A stretch of 64,000 nt of DNA from Zoroaster sp. YZ-2022 (GCA_029582265.1 CM055823.1:7700761-7764760), one strand, 5' to 3'. Numbered from the stretch's first letter, positions 12,301 to 24,106 are shown. Numbers and translations: made by a program. Notes: generated by a model from the sequence alone, not told the origin.

Positions 12301-15300
12301 TTTTGATAAGGGAATTCGTTCACATTGAGTACGTTTTTCTGAGTCACAAACCTCAGAGTCCAAGTTCAAGTCCAAGGGGTCAAGTCCGAGTCCAAGTCGG
12401 GCTCGAGTCAAGAGTCATATAAGTTAGTCAAGAGTCATATAAGTCTGCATTGTGGAGTCTAATACAGAAAATGTCTCTCCACGAATAAAATATGACTTGC
12501 TCAAGCAAAGAAGGTAACTTTCCTTCCATCAATTCGTTAGTCTGTGTCTCTGCGACAAAGTCGTTGACTGTTCATGATAAGCCACCCGCAACCCTCATAT
12601 GATCCTATTACGACTCAGTAGTGGGATTTAAGGAATATTGTAAGAAGTCTATAACCCATACTACGCCCCAGACCCCATTACTCAGGTGGTTTTCAGATGT
12701 GAAGTTTTTTTTCTCAGAATGCTTAATGTAAAGCTGCTGGTAATGGAGGAGGGGAGGGCTGGATGTAGGCATACGACACACATACGACACAAATTTTGAA
12801 TCGATTGTCAATTTTGAATTGTTGTACATGGTTGATTTCCAAAAGGGGAAATACCGGTAGACCATTCACCTTCTTATCACTGCTATAGCCATTTGTTTAA
12901 AATAAATGCATAGTTTCCTGTGTCCTGCCCCTACCACAGAAATTTATCTTGGCTTAAAAATTGTAGACAAATATTCTCATGTTTGCACATATACATCAGG
13001 GTCTGGTCCATTCCCCGGTGTGATCGACATGTTTGGTACTGCTGGAGGACTGATAGAGATACGTGCCGCTATGTTAGCAACTTATGGCTTTGCCTGCTAC
13101 GCCTTGCCCTACTTCAACTACAAGGACCTTCCAACACAGTTATGGGATCGAGAGCTGGAGTATTTTAGGGTATGAACAAGGGAGTAAATGTTCGTTGTGC
13201 AGTCTTTACTACAGGGGTCGTGGTCATGGGCGATAAAGACCCAGGTAAAGACCCAGTGGCAAACTCAATGATTTCCATCACTATTTCGTCATGACATGTT
13301 ATTTGAGTTGAACAAGAGCCAGGAAGAAACTGACAAATCCGCCACTCTTTAACACTGGAATAATGCGTAAGCCTGCAAACTTTATCAGCCCTTAACCCTA
13401 ACCTTCCCAAATCCTCCAAAATCCTCTTTGCTAAAGTGAAAGATTTTGAAGGATTGAGGCTATTAGGCATACTTGCCTTTCTATGGTACATGTACATCCA
13501 TGTTTGTTGTAGTGATTGCAAGGTCAGTGCTTGGGTCAGTGGACACTGTTTATTGCTCCATGCATGCATGCATGCAGGGAGGGTCCCTGGCCATGTACAT
13601 GTATCCCAGATTAGAAACACATGTGTGCATACATGTCATGTGCTTGCTTTACTACTGAAGGATTTTGGAGGATTCAGGTTATGTGTAAGCAAGTGGGCCT
13701 AGGGAGTTAGGGTTAATACACTGTGCATCATAATGTTTCTACCAATCAGATTGCATTAGCTATCTTGGGCATTAATTGGTGACGATTGAAAGGTTGTTTT
13801 TTTCTATAATCCTTTAACAATCATGAAATTTAAAATTGGCTGTTGCAAACTACTTAATATTACCAACAAAAAGGAAAACACTAAATGCAAACGTGGTAAT
13901 TTGTGGCTTCACATTTCGACCCTAGCAGGGTCAGTCTCAAAGTTTGAGAAAGATTCTGCCAAGGTTGAAATGTGAGGACGCTGTCTGACCCTGACTTATA
14001 ATTCATCCCTTAGAACTCGGAGTCAGAAGTCAAAATAAACTGTCCCAAATAAACAGTGACCACCTTTTTGAAAATCAACCATGTACACAAATTAAAGATT
14101 TACCATACAAATGGGCAACAAACAATGCATTTTCTCACAAGATGACTGGAATCTCGCAAGTTCAATCTTGTCCAAACCACATTTGTACACGTAGAAACAC
14201 GCAAACATAGTTCGGGACCAAGAAAAATCATTGTCCAAGCCGGAATCACGTTAATACCGAACTCGTATTAATGGGGATTGACTGTATTGTTCCATGGAGC
14301 TTCACCTGTTTAACCAACGTTTATTTAATTGAATTGTTTTTAATTATCTTCTTATGTAATTGAATAAACCACAAGAGACAACCTGCATCGTTGTAAGATC
14401 TGCCCCTCCCAGGCCTGTGATTGTGGCGCCCCACTGCAGTCCGCCAAGCACTTGGTGTACGAATGCCCAAGAAGATTCTTTCAGGGGGGAATGGAAGCGC
14501 TCGCCAAATGCCAAGATGGTGTTCCCGACTGGCTGGCACACCTCGATGTCGAAATCTAGGCCTTAGTCAAACGAGAGAAGAAGAACCACAAGGGAGACTG
14601 ACTATACCTAAATAGATTGTTTGAAATGAACAAAGACATATTTACTGGAGTAGGATTACTTGGATTTGAACCTGCCACATCTGGTTCTCCTGGCACTCTA
14701 CAGATGATGAGAACAAATGTTCATTGAACTGAATTAATACGCACATACCTGACTTTTTATTTGATATTTTAGGATGCAGTAGACTGGCTTTGTGAGCAAC
14801 CTTGTGTGAAGCCAGGAGGTATTGGAATGGTTGGGGTGTCTACTGGGGCTACAATTGCCTTAAGTACAGTTTCACATTTTCCTGGAAAGGTATTGAAATA
14901 TTTAATAAAACATAAAGTGCAAGTACGAGTGAAACGCGGAACAAATATAGCGTTGTATTCGCCATAATGGCACGCAGACGCTATATATTCTGCTGTAGTT
15001 CCATTAGGAACACTGAATTGTCCTGTCAGGAATGCACTGTGTTCCCGAAAGGAGCGTTCCAGCCTTTGAGACGCTTATTTTGTGAGAGGCACAAACCTTT
15101 CATACTATAAGAAAGTTTACACTAGTAAATCACCGTTAATATTCTATGTTTTTTGTGGACATATCAGTGAGAACGAGTTGATTTCTACCTGGAAAACAGG
15201 CTGTTGTTTTACAGCAGAAACCATTCAGTTACACTTACACTTGGATGGAGCAATAGTGCATGCTAGTACCCATGCCCAAAGAACTATTTTACTTGACAAC

Positions 15301-18300
15301 GCTCTTTTTAGGTCATGGCGGAAGCCAATAGTCAGGTTAACTCCAACGCTATTGCATAACCATTCCTTGTTTCCTTTATAGGTGACTGCAGTGGTTAGCA
15401 TCAATGGTAGTCATGCCCTAGCGACATATTCTTTAACCATGAATGGGGTTTCATTGCCTTTTGTTCCGTATGTATAACTTCCTTCATTGCATTGATCTTG
15501 CTTATCAATAATTAAGTAAGACTAATTGCGGTGACACCATGTGGAATCTCAATTGAGTAGTAATTAGTTCTGAAAAGAACTGGTGGTACAACTCGACGTT
15601 TCGATCAGTATGCCCTGATCGTCCTCAGGAGAATGCCGGACTCTGGAAAGTGCTGCTGCTTAAGTAGACTGCTGGAGGATCATCCCATGAATGGATGCTG
15701 GAGGAATAGTTCGTTGAGGCGCGCAGGCGGGAACTGTTGAGACTAGGATCCTAGGGGTTGGGGGAGAGGATTGTGTGCTCACTGAACTGAATCAGTTGTT
15801 GACAAGCACAGGGGGATGGAGGGTGGTTGACTTCGGATATAGGAGATCGCTCAGTCTGGGGTGGGTTATGGACTTTGGATATAGAAGATCCTTCAGTCTG
15901 TAGTAGTGGTGGGATGATCCTCCAGCAGTCTACTTAAGCAGCAGCGCTTTCCAGAGTCCGGCATCTCCTGAGGACGATCAGGGCATACTGATCGAAACGT
16001 CGAGTTGTACCACCAGTTCTTTTCAGAACTAATTACTACTCAATTGAGATTCCACATGGTGTCACCGCAATTAGTCTTACTTATCATCCTCACCATGCAA
16101 AGCTACAAGTTTTACTTATCAATAATTGTTTCCACCTTGAGGTGGCATTGTATAAGGGATGGTGTACCATTGGTAAAAATGATTAAAAATGTATCCATAA
16201 CGCTGTATCTATAGTTTTATAAGAATGAACAGGTATACATTGTACATTGTGAAGATTTCAGCCTGTTTTGTTGTTTCGTTTGAATACATGAACACTTCAG
16301 TACGCATGATCTTAGTAATGTGTAAATACACATGGTAAAACACGTGTCGGCACGTGAGTCACACGCTCATTAGCACGTTTTATTCTTCGAACAGAGTCCG
16401 AGTAAAGTTGGGTACCAAGCTTACGCCCTATTCACTAATAATTCTGTAGATGACGTCATATGAAGAATCGGTATCTCAGGTTTTGCTAGAGATGACATGT
16501 TTTTAAAGGGTTTTATTTGAAGGCTTAATATGTTTTGATATGTAATAATGACAAGCCTACCAACATTGTAAAGCTATGAAACATCTATTTCAGCAACATT
16601 TAAGCAACAATAAGTCATTCTAAGCTGCTACACTTACTCTGAAATACTTATTCCATTTTCGAATTTAACTTCTAGCTTTGAACCCGAGTATATTAAACCA
16701 GCAAGGAATGAATTAAAAGCCGAAAACATTTTCGACTGCTGGAAGCAGATGTACGATCTAACAGAAGATAGTGCTGAAGTTTTAAAGGTGATAATAATAA
16801 TAATAATAATAACTTGCATTTATAATGCGCCTTTTCCTAGGGATACAAAGCGCAGTGTATTATTTTCCCTACTCATCAGTTTACTAGATATTTGATCCAT
16901 GTGGAGTAATGATATGGAATGTTTATACACTCCTTCAATTGCATTGCGTTGGGCTTAGCTGTACCCCCATTGCCTAGTCGTCGGGTACTTATTCAAACCT
17001 TGTTGATCACAAAAAGCACATTGACTGGAAAGTCCGGGAAACTTGCATGCTACTCCAATATTGGGTATTCTTGTTTAGTGAATGTCCAATGGATTCGAGA
17101 CTCCGACGACAACTCGACCTTTGTGACTTGACTCGGACTTGGACTGAAATTTATAACTCGAGACTCCGAGTGAACACTGAGGTTTGACAACTCGCACACA
17201 ATTCTGTCTATTATTGCAATGTATTTCAAACCTTTATCCTGGCAGCTTGAAAACGCCCCAAATTGTCAGTTTCTTTTCATCACTGGTGAGGATGATAGAC
17301 TATGGGATACTTGTCACTTTACATGTGAAGCCATGAAGAGGCTTGCAAGACACGGATGTCATAACTATCAGCTCCTCAGCTATCATGATGCAGGTCACCT
17401 AATTGAAATCCCATATGCTCCTGTATCAAGCATTGTCTACTCACCCGCTGTTGGTAAGTATGGACAATTTTGTATATCCAGTTTATATTGTGATTGTTGT
17501 GTACCAAACACATGCTAGACATGCTCATAATTACCATCCACTCGGTACTGAAATTAACTTGCATATACACTTGTGCTAGATGAACTATTAAGAATCCTTC
17601 CCAGAATAATTATACCGATCACAAACATGGCACAAGCGATGATCACCATGCTTACAGTTACCAATGAGCATACCATGTAACAAGTACAAGCAGGACTCGG
17701 CTGGAACACTCAGTCCTCCAACCATTATGCAAAAATGTTTTCCTCTGTTCCTTGCAAAGGTTTAACATGAAACCACGTGGCCCATGACTATATTTTTGAT
17801 ACTGTAAGACATTTAAGATGTGTTTTTAGGTTTGTTGACGACTTTCAAACTCTGAAATGGACAATATTGAGTCATATGACCACTTCCAATGCATTCTGGA
17901 AATCCAACATGGCCGCCATTAGGTTTAATTTAATAACATTTTGTCCCAAAAGCCTGATTTTTTTTCAGAATTATTTGCTCAGTATATAAATTTATGTCAT
18001 TAAAGAGGGGCTCTAAGGTTAAATTTAGTTTTGTGATTTTCCAATAACTAGAGTCCTTATTAAAGTGTGAAAAAATTACCAAAAATATTAGTCTCTAACC
18101 TCACGTTAAAGTGATGTAAAATGTCATTTTATTTGATAACCTTCCTGTGTGAAATTTGTTAACATCCAAAGACAACAGTGACGTCACATTTCAAATAAAT
18201 GGATCTCTACATTTTTGTACCGTGAATTTGCAGTTCATTCCTGAATCTCCACAATATTTGATCAAATCGGCGTTGAAATTGACTTTTTGACAAACAAAAA

Positions 18301-19021
18301 ATTCCTGTATGGAATGTTACAGACTCATTTACCGTAAGAAAATAGTGACGTCATGTTTCAAATATCGCTCTGAAAGGGTATCAAATAAAATGATATGTTA
18401 CACCACTTTAAAGTGAAGTTAGAGACTTGTAATTTTTTTCACACTTTAATAAGGACTCTATCTATTGGAAAATGCGTGCATCACAAAACTGAATTTACCT
18501 TAGAGTGCCTCTTTAATAGTACCATGGATGTTTATGTTTATTGTACTTTTAGTCAAAAACTTTTAAAAACCATGTTTTTTGGAACAAAATGGCCCCTTTA
18601 CCGGTGATCTTAGTGACGTCACGCTGTTACTTGCACTGGAGATAACATTTGTGCCAAATTTCATGGCCAACGGATAAATGTTCAGGAAGCTATGTGAAAA
18701 ATACTATTTTTAGTCCAAAATTAGGAAACATTACCTAACGGTGACCTATCGACGTTGTCCAACTAGAGTTTACTTTAGATCGCAGTAAAACGGGCTCTTG
18801 GCAGGCCTGTATATGTTTGAGCTTAAATTTGACCCTACTCCTCTCTTGAATATAAACCTGTGTGTCAGCTGCTTGTGTTCTCTTTTATTCACTATCACGT
18901 AGCTTCTGTGGTCGACCATGGAGGAACACCACTTGGAAATACCAAAGCGATGGAGGACTCGTGGCCAAAAATCTTGAGATTTCTGCGAAGCCACTGTGGT
19001 CATGAAAACTCAAAGCTATGA
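9367..19021 (+). CDS. Peroxisomal acyl-CoA thioesterase (ACOT/BAAT family), complete, 9 exons
   Basis: Exons 9367-9473, 10823-10947, 11347-11604, 13000-13169, 14773-14889, 15382-15467, 16676-16787, 17246-17453 and 18903-19021 join in phase to 1302 nt, 433 aa plus stop, close to the usual ~420 aa. The N-terminal part is the thioesterase/BAAT beta-sandwich domain (about 1-140), followed by an alpha/beta hydrolase. The nucleophile motif GVSTG puts a serine at 243; BAAT acyltransferases have cysteine there, so hydrolysis of acyl-CoA to fatty acid and CoA is more likely than amino-acid conjugation. Asp342 (GEDD) and His376 (DAGH) complete the triad at normal spacing. The protein ends in SKL, a peroxisomal PTS1. 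The exon-6 donor was set at GTATGT (15468) because only this keeps phase. The ATG has A at -3. AATAAA lies at 19571. It is a tandem paralogue of the gene at 1-1940. Confidence 0.93.
10333..10574. mobile_element. MITE with 19-bp inverted repeats
   Basis: CAATTTAGGGAACACCGGA at the left is matched by its exact complement at the right end, in intron 1 of the thioesterase gene. Just upstream (about 10285-10320) is a scrap of the tRNA-Leu-type SINE body. The superfamily is not clear because no clean target duplication is seen. Confidence 0.7.
12207..12445. repeat. Degenerate GAGTC/AAGTC-rich repeat
   Basis: Irregular reiterations of gagtc, aagtc and 'gtcatgagtc' in intron 3. A shorter block of the same kind is at 17095-17190. 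It is simple-sequence-like rather than a transposon with defined ends. Confidence 0.6.
13392..13716. mobile_element. TTAA-flanked MITE (family CCCTAAC)
   Basis: It begins TTAACCCTAACC and ends GTTAGGGTTAA, with subterminal CAAATCCTCCAAAATCC and its near-complement. The same family is at 37847-38102. TTAA flanks suggest piggyBac-type mobilisation. It sits in intron 4 of the thioesterase gene. Confidence 0.7.
14380..14559 (+). mobile_element. LINE C-terminal fragment
   Basis: A 60-codon stretch ending in TAG reads [16 protein letters not shown], then KHLVYECPR and later [10 protein letters not shown]. This spacing of cysteines, His and ECP resembles the C-terminal tail of non-LTR retrotransposon polyproteins. 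The rest of the element is absent. It is intronic and not an exon of the host gene. Confidence 0.55.
15514..16114. mobile_element. Foldback element made of two inverted Penelope-like 3' ends
   Basis: The left arm (about 15514-15690) and right arm (about 15910-16085) are near-perfect complements around a ~220-bp centre. The insertion is bounded by a perfect 13-bp duplication CTTATCAATAATT (15501-15513 and 16115-16127). The arms match the 3' tail of the Penelope-like element at 20.7 kb and the fragment at 45.64 kb (shared 'cacatggtgtcaccgcaa' and GATCAG...CTGATC hairpin). It lies in intron 6 of the thioesterase gene. Confidence 0.85.
17790..18760 (+). repeat. Copy of the 'TAACCCTATCA' repeat family, partial
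   Basis: Segments such as GGACAATATTGAGTCAT, 'catggccgccatta' and 'accatggatgtttat' are shared with 46975-47935 and 50669-52062. The copy is split by the TTAA MITE at 18004-18512. Its terminal sequences are eroded. It fills the last intron of the thioesterase gene. Confidence 0.65.
18004..18512. mobile_element. TTAA-flanked MITE, second copy of family AGAGG
   Basis: Nearly identical to 946-1455, flanked by TTAA at 18000-18003 and 18513-18516, but at a different place in the paralogous intron. The interrupted repeat family has the unoccupied site elsewhere ('tatgtcatcagtagtaccatgg' at ~47503), so this is a separate insertion. Confidence 0.85.
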
Positions 19022-19671
19022 ACACCAAACGGCTGACGGAAAGATTGCTCAAACGTTTTGTTAAGTTTTCGTGTGGGGCAATTGTATGATTTCAATATTT
19101 TTGCAAAGTATAAATCACAATTTGCTATACCAGTTAACGATAGTTCTTCAGTAATTCTAAACCGAAAAAGTGGGAAATTCCATTTTTGTATTTCGGATAC
19201 CTGAAATAGGAAAAATTCGGGTACCCGTAAACAATTTTGTCAAAACACGTAAATACTGACTCCGAAATGTATAAACTAACCAATACGAACACAAGTTTCT
19301 CTTGTTTTATTAGAGTCACGATACATGTTGACTTACTGTAATAATGTCCTGACCAAACAAATTAGATCACTGAACATTCTACGGCCCCTGCAATAATGGT
19401 ATAATCTGTGTAATGCATTTAATCGCCTACCCGATGTAATGAACACACATTCGTCATTCAAGATACAGTTCAAAATATTTCTGGCAGTGTAGGTTTTCTG
19501 TATTGTTACTAGCTCTGGTTGGACTTTCACCTTGTATACAGAGACGTTTATTGTCAACTCCTTAGCACTGAATAAATCGAGTTATTGCTTTTCAATCCAA
19601 AACAATGATATTCATATTTATTTTGTTTGATTTATAGTGTTTTCTTGCTCATGACATTAATTATAGTTGAC
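19022..19671. other. Intergenic flank, nothing coding
   Basis: It contains the thioesterase poly(A) signal at 19571 and, at about 19140-19250, degraded sequence like the 'gatacccg' hAT family seen at 55734 and 63525. No gene seen. Confidence 0.5.
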
Positions 19672-19683
19672 TATATTGATATG

Positions 19684-20844
19684 TCGATGACACATTTGTC
19701 ATCTGGCCGCACGGAGTTCATAACCTCCAGTTGTTCCTACAACATCTGAACAACATGCATCCCAGCATTAACTTCACGATGGAGCAGGAACAAGGGAATT
19801 CAATCGCCTTCCTGGATGTTAAGGTCTGCCGTTGGCCGGATGGCTCACTGGGTCATACAGTGTACCGCAAGCCTACTCATACAGACCGTTACCTGCGCAG
19901 CACTTCATTCCAACCACCCGAAAGTCAAGTCTTCAGTCAACCGTACACTTCTTCAACGAGCTCATAACATCTGCGACCAAGACAACCTCAAGCAAGAACT
20001 ACAACATATCTCTACAGCACTCCAGCGCAATGGCTACAAGACAAGCTACATCAAGACACAAGTCAATATCCAAGACAAGACCCAAGAAGATCAAGACAAG
20101 CATCAAGACCAAGACAAGAACCAAGATCAAGATAAGAACCAAGATCCTCCTCAAGATTACATCGCCACAGCTACCCTTCCATACCTAGACAGGGTATCAC
20201 ATAAGATCCAACGCATCCTCAACCAAGCCAACATCAAAGTCTTCCACAGCTCAACCAACATGATCAAAGCCACACTTCAATCACACAAAGACAAACAAGA
20301 TCCATCTACTCAAGCCGGAGTCTACCGCATTCCTTGTGAATGCGGAAAGGTGTACATAGGAGAAACAGGTAAAAGCCTCAAGACTAGACTCAAAGAACAC
20401 ATCGCACACAGCCGACGGGGAGAATTCGACAAATCAGCCATCGTAGAACACTCACATCAAACAGATCACATCATCCAGTGGAAAGACTCAAGACTCATCG
20501 CTAAGATCAACAAATGGCACCAAAGACGCATCAGAGAAGCAATAGAGATCAACAGACACTACACAGTACCACAAGACATCGGCATGAACATCAACAACAT
20601 CTGGCAACCACTTCTAGCACACTCCACAAAGAAGCGCCAAAATCATCCACGCATCAGTACACCCATTCAACCCAGGATCCCAGCCAACGCTACTTAAGGC
20701 CACACACAGCCACAGAGTCCAGCATTCTCCAGAAGACGATCAGAGCATACTGGTCGAAATGTCGAGTACAAACCTGCTCTTCACAGAGCCACCACTACTC
20801 AAAAGAGATTTCATCACATGGTGTCACCGCAAACCAACCTTCTT
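19684..20844 (+). mobile_element. Penelope-like retroelement, 5'-truncated, with GIY-YIG endonuclease
   Basis: It is flanked by a 12-bp duplication TATATTGATATG (19672-19683, 20845-20856). The frame opens at the reverse-transcriptase active site (VDDTFVIW, with Tyr supplied by the target duplication), continues through the RT thumb (HTVYRKPTHTDRYL), shifts frame near 19918, and runs to a stop at 20697. The C-terminal part contains the GIY-YIG motif region VYRIPCECGKVYIGETGKSL with catalytic-type Arg and Glu downstream, the endonuclease typical of Penelope-like elements. A Gln/Asp/Lys-rich linker (about 20058-20150) separates the domains. Truncation and frameshift make it immobile. The 3' tail contains a GATCAG...CTGGTC hairpin shared with 15.5, 16.0 and 45.7 kb. 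Confidence 0.9.
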
Positions 20845-20856
20845 TATATTGATATG

Positions 20857-21131
20857 GATGTAAACATTACTGTTTCCTGTTGTAGTTTTGTCACATTTTT
20901 GATTGACGAAGAGTCTTTTAAGATTCCAGTATAAATCAATACCGTCTCCTATCCTGCAACTCGCCTTCGATAACCAATTAAACCATCCATTAACCCTTAG
21001 CAAACATGAACGTTGTCCAGAGGCAGATCGTCATTTCAAAAGAAGGGACCCACCTCCAAAGCGGTCCAAAATATGATAGAAGGTAGAAGCCTGGTAAAAG
21101 TTCAACTAGATATTTACAGAGGAGCCCTCTA
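20857..21131. other. Intergenic, nothing recognised
   Basis: Short AT-rich spacer between two transposons; no frame or repeat recognised. Confidence 0.4.
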
Positions 21132-21139
21132 CACACATA

Positions 21140-21901
21140 CAGTGGCGTAGCGTAGTTACGACGGGCCCAAGTGCACGCTGTTATGAACGGGCCCTAGTGC
21201 ACGCTAGTTACTATATGAAGCACACACACACATCAAAGCGTAGGCCTATATATTTTACCAACAATGTGTTGGATTTTACAGTCGAATTAGTTACTTAGGC
21301 TATTGCGCTATCAGAACCATGGATAGCGCTCTGGCACAATCATCATTGCATATCTGTATATGACAAAAAATACCAAAGAAAATAAGAAATTATTCATTTA
21401 ATTGAATCGGTTTTTATAGTTTATTTATAGTTTTTATAGTTTATGTCGAATAAGCATATCGTTTTTGTTATAGATTGCTACAGACTACCGCACTACCCCA
21501 AAGAATGAAAACCATGACTGACATGGGTTTGCCTTTTCGAGGACATATATAGCAAATGATTGATTTAATTTTGCCCTACACCGACGTGTGTATAGCACTG
21601 TATGCTCAGTGCTTTCCGAGTGTCTGTGAAAAAACTACACAGACGACTCGGGCGGGATTCGAACCCACGACCTCCTGCTTACTAGTGCAGACGTCTTATA
21701 GCAGACGTCTATATAGCAAATGGTATCTGTTAAACTTTAAGTCAGTTCTTCTTTGAACACAGACGTACTTCCAAGGTGGCGATTCGAAGTGCGTGCAGGG
21801 GCCCGTTCTCTGCAACTCAATGTCGAATGGCCTGCTCCCTCTACGGGCCCTACCACCCCACGGGCCCCAGTGCAGCTGCACTGTCTATATTTACGCCCCT
21901 G
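21140..21901. mobile_element. hAT-like element containing a SINE
   Basis: Ends CAGTGGCGTA and TACGCCCCTG are imperfect inverted repeats, followed inward by GGGCCC-containing subterminal blocks. Flanks are CACACATA (21132-21139) and CACACGTA (21902-21909), an 8-bp duplication with one change. No transposase. A SINE is nested at 21559-21709. Confidence 0.75.
21559..21709 (-). repeat. tRNA-derived SINE, family 2, nested
   Basis: On the minus strand it shows the family head with a B-box-like GGTTCGAATCC and 'gacgtctgcactagtaagca'. It is flanked by a perfect 13-bp duplication TATATAGCAAATG (21546-21558, 21710-21722). The same family is at 22860, 44112-44408 and 56225. Confidence 0.85.
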
Positions 21902-21909
21902 CACACGTA

Positions 21910-22859
21910 ATATACTCTCCTTTCACATGCAAACTCAATTCACTTTTCATATCACGTTAATACGTTCAACATTAGAGTTACAACAATATTTTCCATAATT
22001 GTCTCATATTCTCGTATCTGACGCCGGCATACTGTATAGCATTGAACACAATTTCCATGATGTACGGTAACGCATATGCGGACTTGGACAAATTTATTTA
22101 TTTAAATTCTTTTACGCTTTCCTGATCCCATGTCATTGTACTTGAACTTTTGAATTTGTTAACTCACCTGAAACTAGAGCTAAATATAACATACATTCTA
22201 GGGCGATTCACGTATATTTGAGTGTTGAAGGCAGAGGGGCGCTGGTCACAATCATTTTTTCAGCAGTGAAGATCTTTCATTTCGGGTTGCTGTTTCTTGT
22301 TGGTCCCTGGTAGCCCTGATTCCCAGCATTCGCTTCTCTAATTAGTGGTAAGAAAAATTTATTTAACGCTCTGCTTCATTATTGTTGTTTCCTTCATTAA
22401 AATAATTCATGTAGGAGCCTCCAGAAACTGCCCGTGTTGTCGCATTATACCAGGTATTTTGTCATTGCTCGTCCTGTTTTCCTCTTAGCTTAGGCCATAT
22501 CCAGGCTTACCTGCACCATGTCTCTGAGGATAGATGAGATTGTAAAAAGAGATTTGTCGATAAAGTCACAAAAATACATAATGATGAAACATTAAAGGTA
22601 CCGTACACCGTTGGTATTAAATGTTGGCAAACGTATACAAGTCCTTCACAATAAAATATGCAGTCAGATTGTTATTAAATGTATTCATATATTGAATGAA
22701 GGTTGGTGTACTCTTTCCTCAATTTCTTCTGAAAATTTTCCTCAATTTCTACTGAAAGTTGTTTATCTTTTCTTAATTAAAAATGATAAACCTTTAATTT
22801 TAGAGAGAAATGTGGAGGCCTTACAGAACATTTTGTTTTCCTCAACTATATAAGGTCAT
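21910..22859. other. Intergenic, upstream of the decayed LIM gene
   Basis: 22240-22350 could hold a non-coding first exon ending before GTAAGA at about 22348, but there is no independent support. 22800-22860 is homologous to 56160-56224 in front of the intact LIM gene, marking the upstream limit of visible duplication. Confidence 0.35.
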
Positions 22860-22995
22860 CAGGCAGGCTCGGTGGTTGAGAGATTATAAAGATATCTATA
22901 CTAATGTAAGTAGGTTGTGTACGTGGATCAAATCCCGTCTGAGTCGCCTATGGATTAATCCCTATCCCAAACCCATCAAACTCAAACGGCTGGTT
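22860..22995 (+). repeat. tRNA-derived SINE, family 2, old copy
   Basis: Begins 'ggctcggtggttgagag' and contains a decayed B box. It stands at the position equivalent to the SINE at 56225 before the intact LIM gene, with matching flanks, so it predates the LIM gene duplication. Confidence 0.7.
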
Positions 22996-24106
22996 GTGTT
23001 ATAACGCTTTATGGACTCGGCACTGCATAGACCAGACAGGAATACGTTGTATGTGTCTGGGTGCCACAATTCCAGCTAAGTCTAACAGTTGGGTGGTAGC
23101 ATTACTGTGTTGGATTTTTGCAGATTCAGGGAGGTTCTTACTTTATAGCTGAAATAGCTAGGCGATTAGAGTTAATTTTTCTACGAACACTTGGAAAGTA
23201 CCAAGCATGTACTGCTTCATTCATACACTGTATTTCGGTATCGGGGCATAACTTTGTATTCGATTTTTTCTTCTTAGCATCATGAAGTGTCCAGTCTGCA
23301 ACAAGAATGTTTATTATGCTGAGAAGGTTACTGCTCAGGGGAAGTCATTTCACAAGCCATGTTTAAAGTGCGGTAAGCTATTTGTTTCTCGCTCATAAAT
23401 ATAGGCTTCAACATGCATTAATGTCAAATGAATGTCAATCACCACCGCCACTTGTGCACAATATCTAAGCACGTGTTTTTAGCAGACGACAGGAATAGAT
23501 ACATTCGTTTCATTAGTGTTTGCTCCATAAGCGTGTCATCTTTCAAAAGAAAATTTGTGATATTTGGGTCACTCAACCAGGTTGGTGTCCCTTGTTTCGT
23601 ATGTACTTATAGGCAAATGTTTTATTATGACTCCTCATTCCTTCATGTAAATAACTCCTATTGTAACTTCCTATTCAAGAAACAGAGATCGATTTTTATT
23701 CTAACTTGAAGAACTGAGAATGTGCACTCATAATAAGGATAATGAACGGGGATCTACCTACGTAACAAGGACACCATATTACAAAGCTTGCACCTGCTGG
23801 AATGACCCATTTCATAACAGTTATGTAATGTTTATTGAAGTTCACGTATTTCCCACCTGAACACCCACAATTGCTAGAGCTGAACATAGGCCCTATCATA
23901 TGAAAATGTGTGAAGTATAATTTTGGCTTTCAACAAAAGCTTGTGCAGCCGGCCAGAGCGGAGTAAGATTTCACAAATTTTGTTTATGTGATAACTTCAG
24001 CCTTTGCAACCGATGTATGTTACAAGATCAACTCTTGTTTCACATTGTTTGTCCAAACCAAAGGATTTCACATATTTGGCTCACAGTGAGAAATCATCAT
24101 CAAAAC

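Noticed and set aside
13392..13716. TTAGGG/TTAACCC ends suggesting interstitial telomeric repeat
   Set aside because: Only single units occur, at both ends of TTAA-flanked MITEs, with inverted subterminal repeats; not telomeric arrays.
15382..15471. Alternative thioesterase exon 6 end at 15471 (donor GTATAA)
   Set aside because: Using it gives an in-frame stop at the next exon; the GTATGT donor at 15468 keeps phase.
15501..16127. Possible CRISPR-like or long microRNA hairpin
   Set aside because: There are only two arms, matching Penelope 3' ends, with a target duplication; no repeat-spacer pattern.
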